Assembly: GCF_008041935.1 (NCBI RefSeq)
Contig: NZ_VKAC01000016.1
Span: 1-64,000 of the forward strand
Source of the DNA: Quadrisphaera setariae
Lineage (GTDB): Bacteria; Actinomycetota; Actinomycetes; Actinomycetales; Quadrisphaeraceae
Direction of reading: 5' to 3'
Length of the DNA stretch: 64,000 nt
Part shown: one piece after another, positions 41,389 through 49,658 of the stretch
How the letters are laid out: every line of letters begins with the position of its first letter
Numbering within the stretch: the first letter of the stretch is position 1
The notes under the pieces: generated by a model
The model's input: only the letters and a program-made list of their open reading frames with translations
Database searches by the model: none
What the model was told of the DNA's origin: nothing
Program-made: the position numbers and the translations under genes

Positions 41389-42843
41389 TCAGGCGGGGGC
41401 GCCCCCGGGCAGGTCGCACGTGGTGCGCCGTGCAGGGCTCCCGGGGCCCTGGCCGGCCGCGTCGAGCGTCCCCAGCGCCACCGGCAGGCCGAGCAGGCGC
41501 TGGAGGCTGGCGCGGGCGGCGGCCGCGTCGCCGTCGCCGTCGCGGGTCCGCAGCACCACCGCACCGGCGGCGTCCTGGTGGAGGTGCCATCCGCGCAGCC
41601 CGTGCGCCTGCAGCAGCTGCGTGGTGGTCACCGACTCCACCCGCTCACCGGACCCGCTGAGCAGCGCCACGGCCGGGCGGCCCTGCAGCCCCGCCAGCGC
41701 CGGCCGTCCCCCCACGCGCACGAGGCGGGCCGTGTCACCGGTGCGGTAGCGCAGCAGCGGGAGGTGGGGGTTCTCGTCCACCGTCACCACCACCTCCCCG
41801 CGCACCCCCGGGGCGACCTGCGCGCCGGAGGGGTCGAGCACCTCCACGTGCACGCGGCGCGGGACGACGACGTGCACGCCCGCACCGTCGGCGCAGACCG
41901 CCACCGGTCCGGTCTCGCGCAGCCCGTACAGGTCGAGCACGGGCACCCCGAAGGCCTCGGTCGCCCGGCGCCGCAGCCCTGCGGGCAGCTGCGCCGCGCC
42001 GCTCACCAGCGCGAGGGGGTGCAGGTCGGCGCCGGCGTCGGCGAGGTCGCACAGCTGCGCCAGGGGCCACGGCGTGGTGCTCACCACCTGCGGGTCGAGC
42101 GCCTCCAGCAGAGCCCGGGCGTCCTGCGGCCGCCGCCAGGCCGACGGGTGCAGCGTCAGGCGCGCCATGGCGGCCTGCCCGAACGCGCTCATCACCGAGG
42201 CGTACGTGAACGCCGTCGGCTGCGCGAGCAGGCTGACCAGCCCGGCGCGCTCGCTCGAGGGCTCCCACCGCACGCCGCAGCCCTCGAGCAGGTGCCGCAG
42301 CAGCACCACCTCCGCGGCCAGGGCGCGCGGGTGCAGCGGCACCACGAGCGCCGCGCCGGTGCTGCCGGAGCTCGTGCCCTCGAGCACCCGCGCCAGCGGC
42401 ACGTCCACCGGCACGAACCCGGCCAGGTCGGCCACGAGGTCCGCCCGGGCGACGGGCGCCACGTCGGCGAGGCGGTCGGGCGCACGTCCGCCCGGCCCAC
42501 CGGCGCGGCCCTCGCGCACCAGACGGCGGTAGCGCGGCGCCGTCGCGTGCACCCGCGCCACCAGCTCGCCCACCCACGCCGGCTCCGCGCCGCCGGGGGG
42601 AGCGTCGCGACCGGACCCCGCCGCGAGCGCGGCGGCGAGCGCGTCGAGCGCGTCGAGGTCGCCGGAGTCCAGCCGGTCACCGCACGCGTGCGTCCAGCGG
42701 GGCGCCGCCGGGTGCTCCCGCAGCGCCCGCAGGCGCTCCGCCCCCGCCGCGACGAGGAGCGGCCAGCGCTCCTCGTCGGGCAGCACGGCCGCGCCCATCG
42801 GCTCGTACTCGGCCAGGACCGGGTCGAGGCCGGCGTCAGACAT
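41389..42843 (-). CDS. AMP-forming ligase, PaaK/coenzyme F390 synthetase-like
   Basis: A 484-residue adenylate-forming enzyme. The phosphate loop is EGTSSGSTGAALVV, the A5 motif LYGLRETGPVAV and the A7/A8 region RYRTGDTARLVRV; a short C-terminal domain follows. The first ~100 residues are a private helical extension. It overlaps the upstream unknown gene by eight bases and ends the pnuC-nadR-MoxR operon. Adenylation (possibly AMPylation or acyl activation) inside a MoxR/VWA system would be noteworthy. The substrate is unknown. Confidence 0.82.
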   Translation of the reverse strand: MSDAGLDPVLAEYEPMGAAVLPDEERWPLLVAAGAERLRALREHPAAPRWTHACGDRLDSGDLDALDALAAALAAGSGRDAPPGGAEPAWVGELVARVHATAPRYRRLVREGRAGGPGGRAPDRLADVAPVARADLVADLAGFVPVDVPLARVLEGTSSGSTGAALVVPLHPRALAAEVVLLRHLLEGCGVRWEPSSERAGLVSLLAQPTAFTYASVMSAFGQAAMARLTLHPSAWRRPQDARALLEALDPQVVSTTPWPLAQLCDLADAGADLHPLALVSGAAQLPAGLRRRATEAFGVPVLDLYGLRETGPVAVCADGAGVHVVVPRRVHVEVLDPSGAQVAPGVRGEVVVTVDENPHLPLLRYRTGDTARLVRVGGRPALAGLQGRPAVALLSGSGERVESVTTTQLLQAHGLRGWHLHQDAAGAVVLRTRDGDGDAAAARASLQRLLGLPVALGTLDAAGQGPGSPARRTTCDLPGGAPA

Positions 42844-43399
42844 GCGTGTACTGGGCCGCGGCCTCCCGGGCCCTGCGCTCCGCCAGCGCCCGCGCCAGCT
42901 CCTGGGCGCGGCGCACCTCCTGCGCCACCTCGGCCATCGCCGAGGCCCGCAGCGCGCTGCTCACCGCGGTCCACCGGTCCTCGGCCACCGCGTCGTCCTC
43001 CCCTGCGGGACGCATCCCCGCCGCGCGCAGCGCGGCGCGCGCGGCCTCCTCGCGTCCCGCGGGGTCACCCACCCACTGCGCCGGCGGCAGCACCGGCGCC
43101 AGGGACCCCGCCAGGGCCTCGACGACGGCGAGCGCGGCCCGCGGGTCCGGCTGCGCCGCGCGCCAGGCGGGGGACAGCACCAGCCAGCTCGCCAGCACCG
43201 CCCCCGTGCGCCCCTCGGCGCTGCCCAGCGGCCCGGAGGCCAGCCTGCGGCGCAGCGCGCCGTCCAGCGGGGGACCCCCGAGCGCCGTCAGCGCGTCGTC
43301 GACCACGGCCAGCGCCACCACCCCCGGGTCCAGGGCGTCCCGGGGCGCCGCCGCCAGCCGCGCCGTCAGCGCCGCCAGCGCCGGTCCCTCACGGCTCAC
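42836..43399 (-). CDS. Unknown protein in the MoxR/VWA operon
   Basis: A 187-residue Ala/Arg-rich protein with no recognised family. Predicted all-helical from composition; it ends in a charged helix (AQEVRRAQELARALAERRAR). No signal or membrane segment. The GTG overlaps the stop of the VWA gene (GTGA) and the 3' end overlaps the ligase start, so it is a true member of the operon. It may be an adaptor between the VWA protein and the ligase. Confidence 0.75.
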   Translation of the reverse strand: MSREGPALAALTARLAAAPRDALDPGVVALAVVDDALTALGGPPLDGALRRRLASGPLGSAEGRTGAVLASWLVLSPAWRAAQPDPRAALAVVEALAGSLAPVLPPAQWVGDPAGREEAARAALRAAGMRPAGEDDAVAEDRWTAVSSALRASAMAEVAQEVRRAQELARALAERRAREAAAQYTHV

Positions 43400-45249
43400 C
43401 GCCGGCTCCTCGAGCCCTCGCGCGGTCCCCAGGTCGAGGTGGCCAGCTCCCGGCACAGCGCCACCAGCTCCTCCTGCGTGCTCACGGCCCGGACGGCGTA
43501 GCCGCCCGCCACCTCGCGGACCCGCTCCACCCACACCGGCGGGACGGCCAGCAGCAGCGTGCCACCACCACCGGCCACCTCCAGCGCGCGCGCCGCGACC
43601 CCTGCACCGGGACGGCCCTCCGCGGGGAACGCCGTGGAGACGCCGTCGTCGGAGACCACCGCCACGTGGCACTGCCGCCGGTGCTGCTCGGGTCGGTGGT
43701 GCCGCTGGTCGTCGAGGTGGGTGCGCTCCAGCAGGTCCAGCGGGAACGCCGTGCTGCCGCCGAAGTGCGCCACCACCGCGGCGAGCACCGCGCCGGCGTC
43801 GCGCACGAAGCCGTCCGTGCCCGCCACCTGCCCCGGGCCGCTCCACGTGGTCGCCTGCACCCGCCCTCCGGCCCGCAGGCACGACAGCGCCAGCACCGCC
43901 CCTGCCAGCGCCACCGGGGAGACCGCACGCGCGGGGTCGGGCATCGAGCCCGACGAGTCGAGGTAGAGGTCGAGGTCGAGGGGGAGTCGCGCCCGCTCGG
44001 GGCCGTCCGAGACCTCCCAGCCCCGCTGCACGGTGGTCAGGCCCGGCACGAGGCGGGGGGAGCGCCGCAGGGAGGCCACCACGTCGAGCGCGGAGACGTC
44101 GTCGCCGACGTCCCACGGCTCGTCCGCGGCCAGCAGCGGCTCCACCGCCCGGGGCGAGGGCGCGCTGGGGAAGGGCACCAGCAGCGGCGCCGCGCGCTCG
44201 CGGTACCAGCGGGCCGCCGCCTCCTGCGCCGAGCCGGTGACCCCCAGCAGCGACAGCACCGCCGCGGTGTCCGCCGGGCCGAGCGCCTGCCCCGCTGAGC
44301 CGGAGGCTCCTCCGCCGCGCGCCGCGCCGTCCTGGCGCTCGTCGTCGGCCTCGTCCCCCCGGGGCTGGGGCATCACGCGGGGGTCCAGGGCCGGGTGCAG
44401 CGCCGGCCCGCCGAGCGAGGGGTCGCTGGCCAGCCCGTGCACCGCGGCGCCGGACTCACCGCGCTGGGAGCAGACCGCGGCGCGACCGGTGCCCAGGGCG
44501 TCACCGTCCCGGCCGGCGACGAGCTGGCGGACCAGCGCCGCGAAGCCGCCCGCGCCGGCCACCGGGTCGTCGGCGAAGACGCGCACCATGCGAGCGAGCA
44601 GCTGCGCCTCCAGCTCGGGCACCGCTCGCTCGGACGGCGCTCGCGGCGCCTGCTGGCGCTGCCACCACCGCTGCCGCGACGACGGCCGCGGTGCGACTCC
44701 CGGGCCCGCGGCGCCGGTGAGCGTGCCGGACGGCAGCGACCAGAGCAGCTCGTCGGCGCGCATCGCCAGGAGCATGAGCACGTCGTCAGCCGGCGGCGGG
44801 CCCAGCGCCCGCCACACGGCGTCGAGGCGCAGGCCGGCGCGCCGCTGCAGCCGGTCGTTGATGAGCAGGTCGCTCCAGAGGTTGGCGACCAGCGGCGCGG
44901 CGGCGTCGCGGTCCACCAGGCCCTGGCGGACCCGTGCCAGCACGCGCGCCGCGGTGGAGAGGTCGCCGGGGGCGAGCACGTGGTGGCCCACCTCGTGCGC
45001 CAGCACCGCCTCGGGGTGGTCGGCCAGGCCGCGGCGCACCACGTCGGCGAGGTCGACGTGCACCTCGACCTCGCTGCAGGAGAACCAGGCGAAGGAGCCC
45101 ACCGGCGGCTCCGGCGGGGGCGGGCCGCCCGGCCCGTGCAGCACCGGCGCGTGCAGGCGGGCCGTGGTCCCCCACGCCCGCAGCGCACGCGGCCACGCCT
45201 CCGACCACCGCGCGCGCAGCGCGTCCCAGCCCCCGTCCGGCTCCCTCAC
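43396..45249 (-). CDS. VWA-domain protein with N-terminal HEXXH metallopeptidase-like domain
   Basis: A 617-residue protein. Residues about 60-180 hold HEVGHH (85-90) followed by LWSDLLINDRLQRR, the arrangement of zinc-peptidase-like domains fused to VWA domains. The middle (about 185-375) is low-complexity and helical. The VWA domain (about 423-610) has the MIDAS motif DSSGS (431-435), a later Thr/Ser-containing loop and VVSDDG. MoxR ATPases typically act on or through VWA partners. GTG overlaps the upstream gene by GTGA. It could be a protease effector switched by the MoxR ATPase. Confidence 0.85.
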   Translation of the reverse strand: MREPDGGWDALRARWSEAWPRALRAWGTTARLHAPVLHGPGGPPPPEPPVGSFAWFSCSEVEVHVDLADVVRRGLADHPEAVLAHEVGHHVLAPGDLSTAARVLARVRQGLVDRDAAAPLVANLWSDLLINDRLQRRAGLRLDAVWRALGPPPADDVLMLLAMRADELLWSLPSGTLTGAAGPGVAPRPSSRQRWWQRQQAPRAPSERAVPELEAQLLARMVRVFADDPVAGAGGFAALVRQLVAGRDGDALGTGRAAVCSQRGESGAAVHGLASDPSLGGPALHPALDPRVMPQPRGDEADDERQDGAARGGGASGSAGQALGPADTAAVLSLLGVTGSAQEAAARWYRERAAPLLVPFPSAPSPRAVEPLLAADEPWDVGDDVSALDVVASLRRSPRLVPGLTTVQRGWEVSDGPERARLPLDLDLYLDSSGSMPDPARAVSPVALAGAVLALSCLRAGGRVQATTWSGPGQVAGTDGFVRDAGAVLAAVVAHFGGSTAFPLDLLERTHLDDQRHHRPEQHRRQCHVAVVSDDGVSTAFPAEGRPGAGVAARALEVAGGGGTLLLAVPPVWVERVREVAGGYAVRAVSTQEELVALCRELATSTWGPREGSRSRR

Positions 45250-46328
45250 AGCAGGCCTCGTGCGTCCAGCAGCACGACGTCGAGCAGGTGGGAGTGGGCC
45301 CGGCTCAGCACCGCGGTGCGCCCGGCGCTCGCGCGGCCCGTCACCTCGTCGTCCCAGGGCGGTGCTTCCGGCGGCGCGGTCCCGGCGCCGGTCCCGCCCG
45401 AGCGGACCGGCAGGTCGGGGCCCGGTGACCAGCGGTGCACCGCGACGCCGTGCACGTCCGCCAGCACCCGCCAGCGCTCCTCGGCACCGGGGTGGTCCGG
45501 GTGGGCGGTGGCGACGTCCCAGGCGGCGCCGTCCCGGTCCAGCGGGCCCAGCACGCGGGGCGGTCGCGCCCAGGGGCCGCCGAAGCCGCGGAAGCCGCCG
45601 AGCCGCGCCACCACGGGGCGCCCCGGCCCGTCGCCGGCGCCCCGCCCCCTGCCGCCGTCCGGCCACCACCACGGGTCCGCCGCGTGCTCCTCCAGCACCA
45701 GCGCCAGGCGCTCGGCACCCAGCTCCGGGAGGGACAGCGCCGCGCACGCCGCGTCGGCCGGCACGCGCCTGGCGCTGGCCAGCGCCGCTCGGCGCAGGCG
45801 CACCGCGCCGCTGCGCCAGGCGGCCACCACTCCCAGCTGCCGCAGCAGGTCAGGGGCGCTGTCCGCGGCGGCCGCGGCGCCGGCCGTCATGGCCGCCGCG
45901 ACCAGCCGCTCGAGCCAGGCGGGGACGTCGCCCCAGCGCTGGAGGCGCCCGGTCGCGGAGAGCAGGTCGGACAGCACCCCCGGCGACCTCCCGCCGTCGG
46001 CGCCGCAGTGAGCCAGCAGGGCGGGGGCGGCGAGCAGCGCCCTCCGCTGGGCCGAGCTCCCGCCAGGCCCCGACCAGCGCCGCTGCGCGACGAGGTCGAG
46101 CGCGGCCGGCACCAGAGCGTCCGCCAGCCCGACGAGGGCGGGTGAGCCGTGCGCCGGCCCCGCGTCCGCGAGCGCGGCGCCGACCTCGCGCAGCGCCGCC
46201 GCCAGCGCCGTCCGGTCAGCGCCGCGCGCCCGCGCGGCCGCCGCGGCGGCGTTCCACGGCTCGCGCCGGGCCACCAGCAGCTCCCGCCACCACGCGGGGG
46301 GCGGCGCCGGGGCTGGGGCGGTGGTCAG
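45246..46328 (-). CDS. bpX6-like component of a MoxR/VWA ternary system
   Basis: About 360 residues with no common domain visible. The N-terminal two thirds are helical and Ala/Leu-rich with several Trp (WWRELLVARREPWN near the start, PWWWPDGG in the middle); the last ~130 residues look beta-rich. A protein of this size between MoxR and VWA genes fits the bpX-type third component described for MoxR-VWA-beta-propeller ternary systems; I recall bpX6 for such actinobacterial loci, but cannot confirm it. Start: CTG at 46328 would give the CTGA overlap matching every other junction of the operon; GTG at 46274 is the conservative alternative. Confidence 0.6.
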   Translation of the reverse strand: MTTAPAPAPPPAWWRELLVARREPWNAAAAAARARGADRTALAAALREVGAALADAGPAHGSPALVGLADALVPAALDLVAQRRWSGPGGSSAQRRALLAAPALLAHCGADGGRSPGVLSDLLSATGRLQRWGDVPAWLERLVAAAMTAGAAAAADSAPDLLRQLGVVAAWRSGAVRLRRAALASARRVPADAACAALSLPELGAERLALVLEEHAADPWWWPDGGRGRGAGDGPGRPVVARLGGFRGFGGPWARPPRVLGPLDRDGAAWDVATAHPDHPGAEERWRVLADVHGVAVHRWSPGPDLPVRSGGTGAGTAPPEAPPWDDEVTGRASAGRTAVLSRAHSHLLDVVLLDARGLL

Positions 46329-47956
46329 CGGTCGCTCCAGCGCAGCCAGGCGAGGTAGTTCGTGTAGCGCTGGTGGGCGTGCTTGAGGGCGAGGGCGTCG
46401 TCGTAGAGGTGCCCGTGGAGCTTGCGGCCGTCCTGCCAGGCGGCCAGCAGCTGCTCGATGCGGGCCTGCCGCGTGAGCACCTCCGCCTCGGTGACGCCGT
46501 CGAGCCCGGCCTCGAGCTCGGCGAGGACGTCGCCGACCGGGTCGTCGTCGTCCAGCCCCGCCGCCTCGTACTGGGCGCACGCGGTGTCGAAGAGGTCCCG
46601 CAGCCACGACGTCCGGTCGGTCCGCAGCTCCTCGCGGCCGCCCTCGAAGGCGGGCGAGGACAGGTCGGGCGCCACCTTGTCGTGCAGCACGAACGGAAGC
46701 ACGGCGCGCAGGTCGTCCACGCCCACCTGGTCGCGGCCCCGGAACAGCGCCATCGCCTTGGCGTAGAGCACGAGCGCCTGCAGGGAGCGCACCGACAGGC
46801 CGTTGAGGGTCTGCGCGCCGACGTCGCCGAGGCGGTCGCGGCCGGTGTCGGCCGCCGCCAGCAGGTGCGGGTCCACCCCGGCCAGGCGGGCGGTGTCCTT
46901 GGTGCGGTACTCGAACTGCCGGCCCGCCCGCTCCAGCAGCTCCAGCTGGCCGGCGAAGTGCTCCAGCCGCCGGCGCACGGGCTGCGGCAGCGGCACCGCG
47001 CGCACGGCGGCGGCCAGCGCGGCGTGCTCGGCCTCGTCGAAGACGATCGAGGGCGGCACCGCCTCCTCGGGACGGATCCGCCGCTCTCCGCGCTCCACCA
47101 GCGCCCCGAGGAACCGGTGGTTGAACGGCAGCGCCGCCACCACCACGTCGATCCTGTCGCGCAGCGCCTCCACCACCTCGTAGGTGCCGCCGCCGAGGTC
47201 GTCGTTGGCGGTGAGGTACCAGGCGGCGTCACCGGTCTCGAAGACCTGGTCGTAGACCTCGACGTAGCCGTCGGCCAGCACCGTGAGCAGCGCGGACTGG
47301 GTGCGCGTGGGGATGCGGTTGTACTCGTCGACCACCTTGACGCGCATGCCGAGCCAGGAGCGCCAGGCCACCTCGACGTCGGCGAGGCGCTCGGCCTCCA
47401 CCAGACCCCGCGGCAGCGGCGTGCCGAACAGGTCCGCCACGGACACCTGGGGGTGCCCGTGCTGGACCGCCCGGCGCACCTGCGCCGGGGTGTACCCGGC
47501 GATGACGCCCATGAGCAGCGCGCTCGCCGTCTTGCCGCGGCCCGGGCCGCCCACCAGCAGGCAGCGCCCCCGCACCGCGAACGTCAGCAGCGGCAGCAGC
47601 ACGAAGGAGCTGTACGACTGGTCGGTCGGCAGCACCAGCTCCGCGCGCGAGTCGCCGAGGCGGAACGTCGGGGGGCGGACCGCGTCGTCGGCGAGCAGCT
47701 CCACGTCGCAGTGGGGGCTGATGATCGCGTGGTTGACCATCCAGAAGTACGCCTGCCGCAGCTTCTCGGCCAGCTGCGCGGGGGAGGGGGCTCCACCGCC
47801 GTCGACCCCCGGGAGCGCGCCCTCGGGGGCGTAGAGGTCGGCGACGTCGAGCGCGCCGTCGTCCCGCTCCGTGCGCGCCGGCGCCGGCGGGCGGGTCGGC
47901 GCGCTGGAGACGCGGCCCAGCTCGAGGTGGTGCGGAGGCGGCGGGCTGCTGCTCAC
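46325..47956 (-). CDS. MoxR-type AAA+ ATPase
   Basis: A 543-residue AAA+ ATPase. A disordered Pro-rich head (1-60) precedes the ATPase core: Walker A GGPGRGKT (136-143), Walker B VKVVDE (206-211) and sensor 1 YLTAND (about 247-252). The insert and the segment ADGYVEVYDQVFE are MoxR-like. A long C-terminal helical region (about 390-543) ends in WLRWSDR. MoxR proteins act as chaperone-like motors for VWA partners. GTG overlaps the nadR stop (GTGA). Confidence 0.92.
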   Translation of the reverse strand: MSSSPPPPHHLELGRVSSAPTRPPAPARTERDDGALDVADLYAPEGALPGVDGGGAPSPAQLAEKLRQAYFWMVNHAIISPHCDVELLADDAVRPPTFRLGDSRAELVLPTDQSYSSFVLLPLLTFAVRGRCLLVGGPGRGKTASALLMGVIAGYTPAQVRRAVQHGHPQVSVADLFGTPLPRGLVEAERLADVEVAWRSWLGMRVKVVDEYNRIPTRTQSALLTVLADGYVEVYDQVFETGDAAWYLTANDDLGGGTYEVVEALRDRIDVVVAALPFNHRFLGALVERGERRIRPEEAVPPSIVFDEAEHAALAAAVRAVPLPQPVRRRLEHFAGQLELLERAGRQFEYRTKDTARLAGVDPHLLAAADTGRDRLGDVGAQTLNGLSVRSLQALVLYAKAMALFRGRDQVGVDDLRAVLPFVLHDKVAPDLSSPAFEGGREELRTDRTSWLRDLFDTACAQYEAAGLDDDDPVGDVLAELEAGLDGVTEAEVLTRQARIEQLLAAWQDGRKLHGHLYDDALALKHAHQRYTNYLAWLRWSDR

Positions 47957-49038
47957 GGCGCCAGCATGCTCCCCGTCACTCCAGCACCGGCCTCGACACC
48001 GGCCTCGGGCAGCGGGTCGCTCATCGGCCGGCCCCGCAGCGGCAGCCGCTCGACGGCCTCGACGGCCGCGGCCAGGCGCTGCTCCGGGGTGCCGGAGACC
48101 TCCAGCCACGGCGCCGGCTGCGCCGCGAGCACCTCGCGGAACCTCTCGTGCATCGCCAGGCGCACGTGCTCGCCGTCGCGCCAGCCGTCCTGCACGAAGG
48201 GGATCTCCGCACCGGTGAGCAGGTACAGGTCCGGCACCCGGGAGGCCGCCAGCGCCTCGACGGTGGGGGAGCGGTGGCCGACGTAGCGCTCGTGCCAGAC
48301 CGCCGTGGCCAGCGCGTCGGTGTCGCAGACCACGAGCGGCCGCCGGGCGGTGCGGGCGGCGTCGTCCTCGAGGCGGCTCTGCTCGCGGGCGATGAGGTCG
48401 AACTCGGCCGTGTGCCAGGGGGCCTCCAGCCCGCCCGGGCGCACCTCGCACCACTCCCGGCCGTGCTCGGGCACCCACGGGGCGCCGAAGTGCTCGGCCA
48501 GGTCTCGCGACAGCGTGGTCGTCCCGGTCGACTCGGCCCCCACGACGACGACGCGCAGCGCGTGCCAGGCCCGCACCGCCGCCGGGAGCGCCCACCAGTG
48601 CCCCGCCGGGTCCGCGCGCACGGCGCGGCCCGACACCGGCACGGCCGTGCGGCCGGGGTCGACCTGCACCCACTGCGCCCCGAGCCGCTGGGCCAGCTCG
48701 GCGCCGTACGCGTCGGAGGTGAGCACCGCGTCGACGCCGTCCACCCCGCGGGCGTCCAGCAGCGACCGCATGACGCCGACGTGCGCCTCCCACGCGGCGG
48801 GGTCGGCGTAGTCGACCCGGTGGTCGTCCAGGGCCGTGACGACGTCGGCGCCGGGCAGCTCCTCGCGCAGCCACGCCGCGCGCAGCTCGCCGGGCACCGA
48901 CTCCGCGCTGGAGGCGAGCACCTGCACCTGCACCCGCTCGCAGCGGCGCAGCGCGGTGGCCACGAGGTGCAGGTGGCCGGCGTGCGGAGGGTAGAACTTG
49001 CCCACCACCAGGCCCTGGGCGAAGCGCTGCTCGCTCAC
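47953..49038 (-). CDS. nadR: NadR-type NMN adenylyltransferase / nicotinamide riboside kinase
   Basis: A 361-residue two-domain enzyme. The N-terminal nucleotidyltransferase has GKFYPPHAGHLHLV; the C-terminal kinase has the P-loop VVVGAESTGTTTLSRDLA and a lid region around EHGREWCEV. It would phosphorylate nicotinamide riboside and adenylate NMN to NAD+. No DNA-binding domain is present. It overlaps pnuC (GTGA), the usual partner, and MoxR, which is unusual. Confidence 0.93.
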   Translation of the reverse strand: MSEQRFAQGLVVGKFYPPHAGHLHLVATALRRCERVQVQVLASSAESVPGELRAAWLREELPGADVVTALDDHRVDYADPAAWEAHVGVMRSLLDARGVDGVDAVLTSDAYGAELAQRLGAQWVQVDPGRTAVPVSGRAVRADPAGHWWALPAAVRAWHALRVVVVGAESTGTTTLSRDLAEHFGAPWVPEHGREWCEVRPGGLEAPWHTAEFDLIAREQSRLEDDAARTARRPLVVCDTDALATAVWHERYVGHRSPTVEALAASRVPDLYLLTGAEIPFVQDGWRDGEHVRLAMHERFREVLAAQPAPWLEVSGTPEQRLAAAVEAVERLPLRGRPMSDPLPEAGVEAGAGVTGSMLAP

Positions 49039-49598
49039 CGGGCGGCCGCCGGGAGCTCCCGGCGCCAGGAGCGCCACCCGAACGCGCAGAGCATCACGAA
49101 GCCGGCGTAGAGCAGTGCCGTGGCGTGCAGGCCCTGCGAGGCGTACAGGCCCACGAGCCACACGTCGGTGACGATCCACACCAGCCACGTGCCGAGCAGC
49201 TTCCGGTCGAGCATGAGCTGGGCCACCAGGCTGAGGGCCGTGGTGCCGGCGTCGGCGACCGGGGCGGGGTCGTCGCTGCGCACGAGCACCGCCCACAGCA
49301 GGGCGCCGAGGACGACGGCGGACGCGACCGCCACCGGCCACGCCCAGGGCGGGGTGGCGCGCACCCGCAGGCGGGTGCGCCCCGGCCCGCCGCGCACCCA
49401 CCAGAACCACCCGAGCGCGCTGAGGGCCACGTAGACCACCTGCAGCCCCGCCTGCGCGTACAGGCCGCCGGTGGTGAAGAGCCACCCGAAGGCCAGGCAC
49501 CCGAGGATGCCCACCGGGTAGGTCGAGGGTCGCTGGAGGACCGCCAGGAGCACGCTGGCCGCGCTCGCGACCACGCCGACGCCTTCGAGCCACCCCAC
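49035..49598 (-). CDS. pnuC: PnuC nicotinamide riboside transporter
   Basis: A 187-residue membrane protein with about seven hydrophobic segments. PnuC marks are YPVGILGCLAFGWLF, QVVYVALSALGWFWWVRGG and the C-terminal TWLVWIVTDVWLVGLYASQGL. It imports nicotinamide riboside by facilitated diffusion, trapped by the kinase encoded next. The GTG at 49598 starts eight bases after a TACGGT -10 box, so the seven-gene operon probably begins with a leaderless message. Confidence 0.93.
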   Translation of the reverse strand: MGWLEGVGVVASAASVLLAVLQRPSTYPVGILGCLAFGWLFTTGGLYAQAGLQVVYVALSALGWFWWVRGGPGRTRLRVRATPPWAWPVAVASAVVLGALLWAVLVRSDDPAPVADAGTTALSLVAQLMLDRKLLGTWLVWIVTDVWLVGLYASQGLHATALLYAGFVMLCAFGWRSWRRELPAAAR

Positions 49599-49606
49599 GA
49601 CCGGCG

Positions 49607-49612
49607 ACCGTA
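49607..49612 (-). promoter_or_regulatory. -10 box of the pnuC-nadR-MoxR operon
   Basis: TACGGT on the minus strand ends eight bases before the pnuC GTG. No -35 element was clear. This is the only promoter candidate seen for the whole seven-gene unit. Confidence 0.5.
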
Positions 49613-49658
49613 GCCGCTGCCCGTGACGCCGTCGGCGGGGACTGGCAGGCTCGGGTCC

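Noticed and set aside
44033-48286. A 1417-codon open frame on the plus strand
   Set aside because: It is antisense to the VWA, bpX6-like, MoxR and nadR genes, has Arg/Pro/Ser-biased low-complexity sequence, and matches no family. Long shadow frames are expected at this GC content.
49035-49038. Frameshift between pnuC and nadR
   Set aside because: The genes are in different frames but share a clean GTGA overlap, and both proteins are full length.
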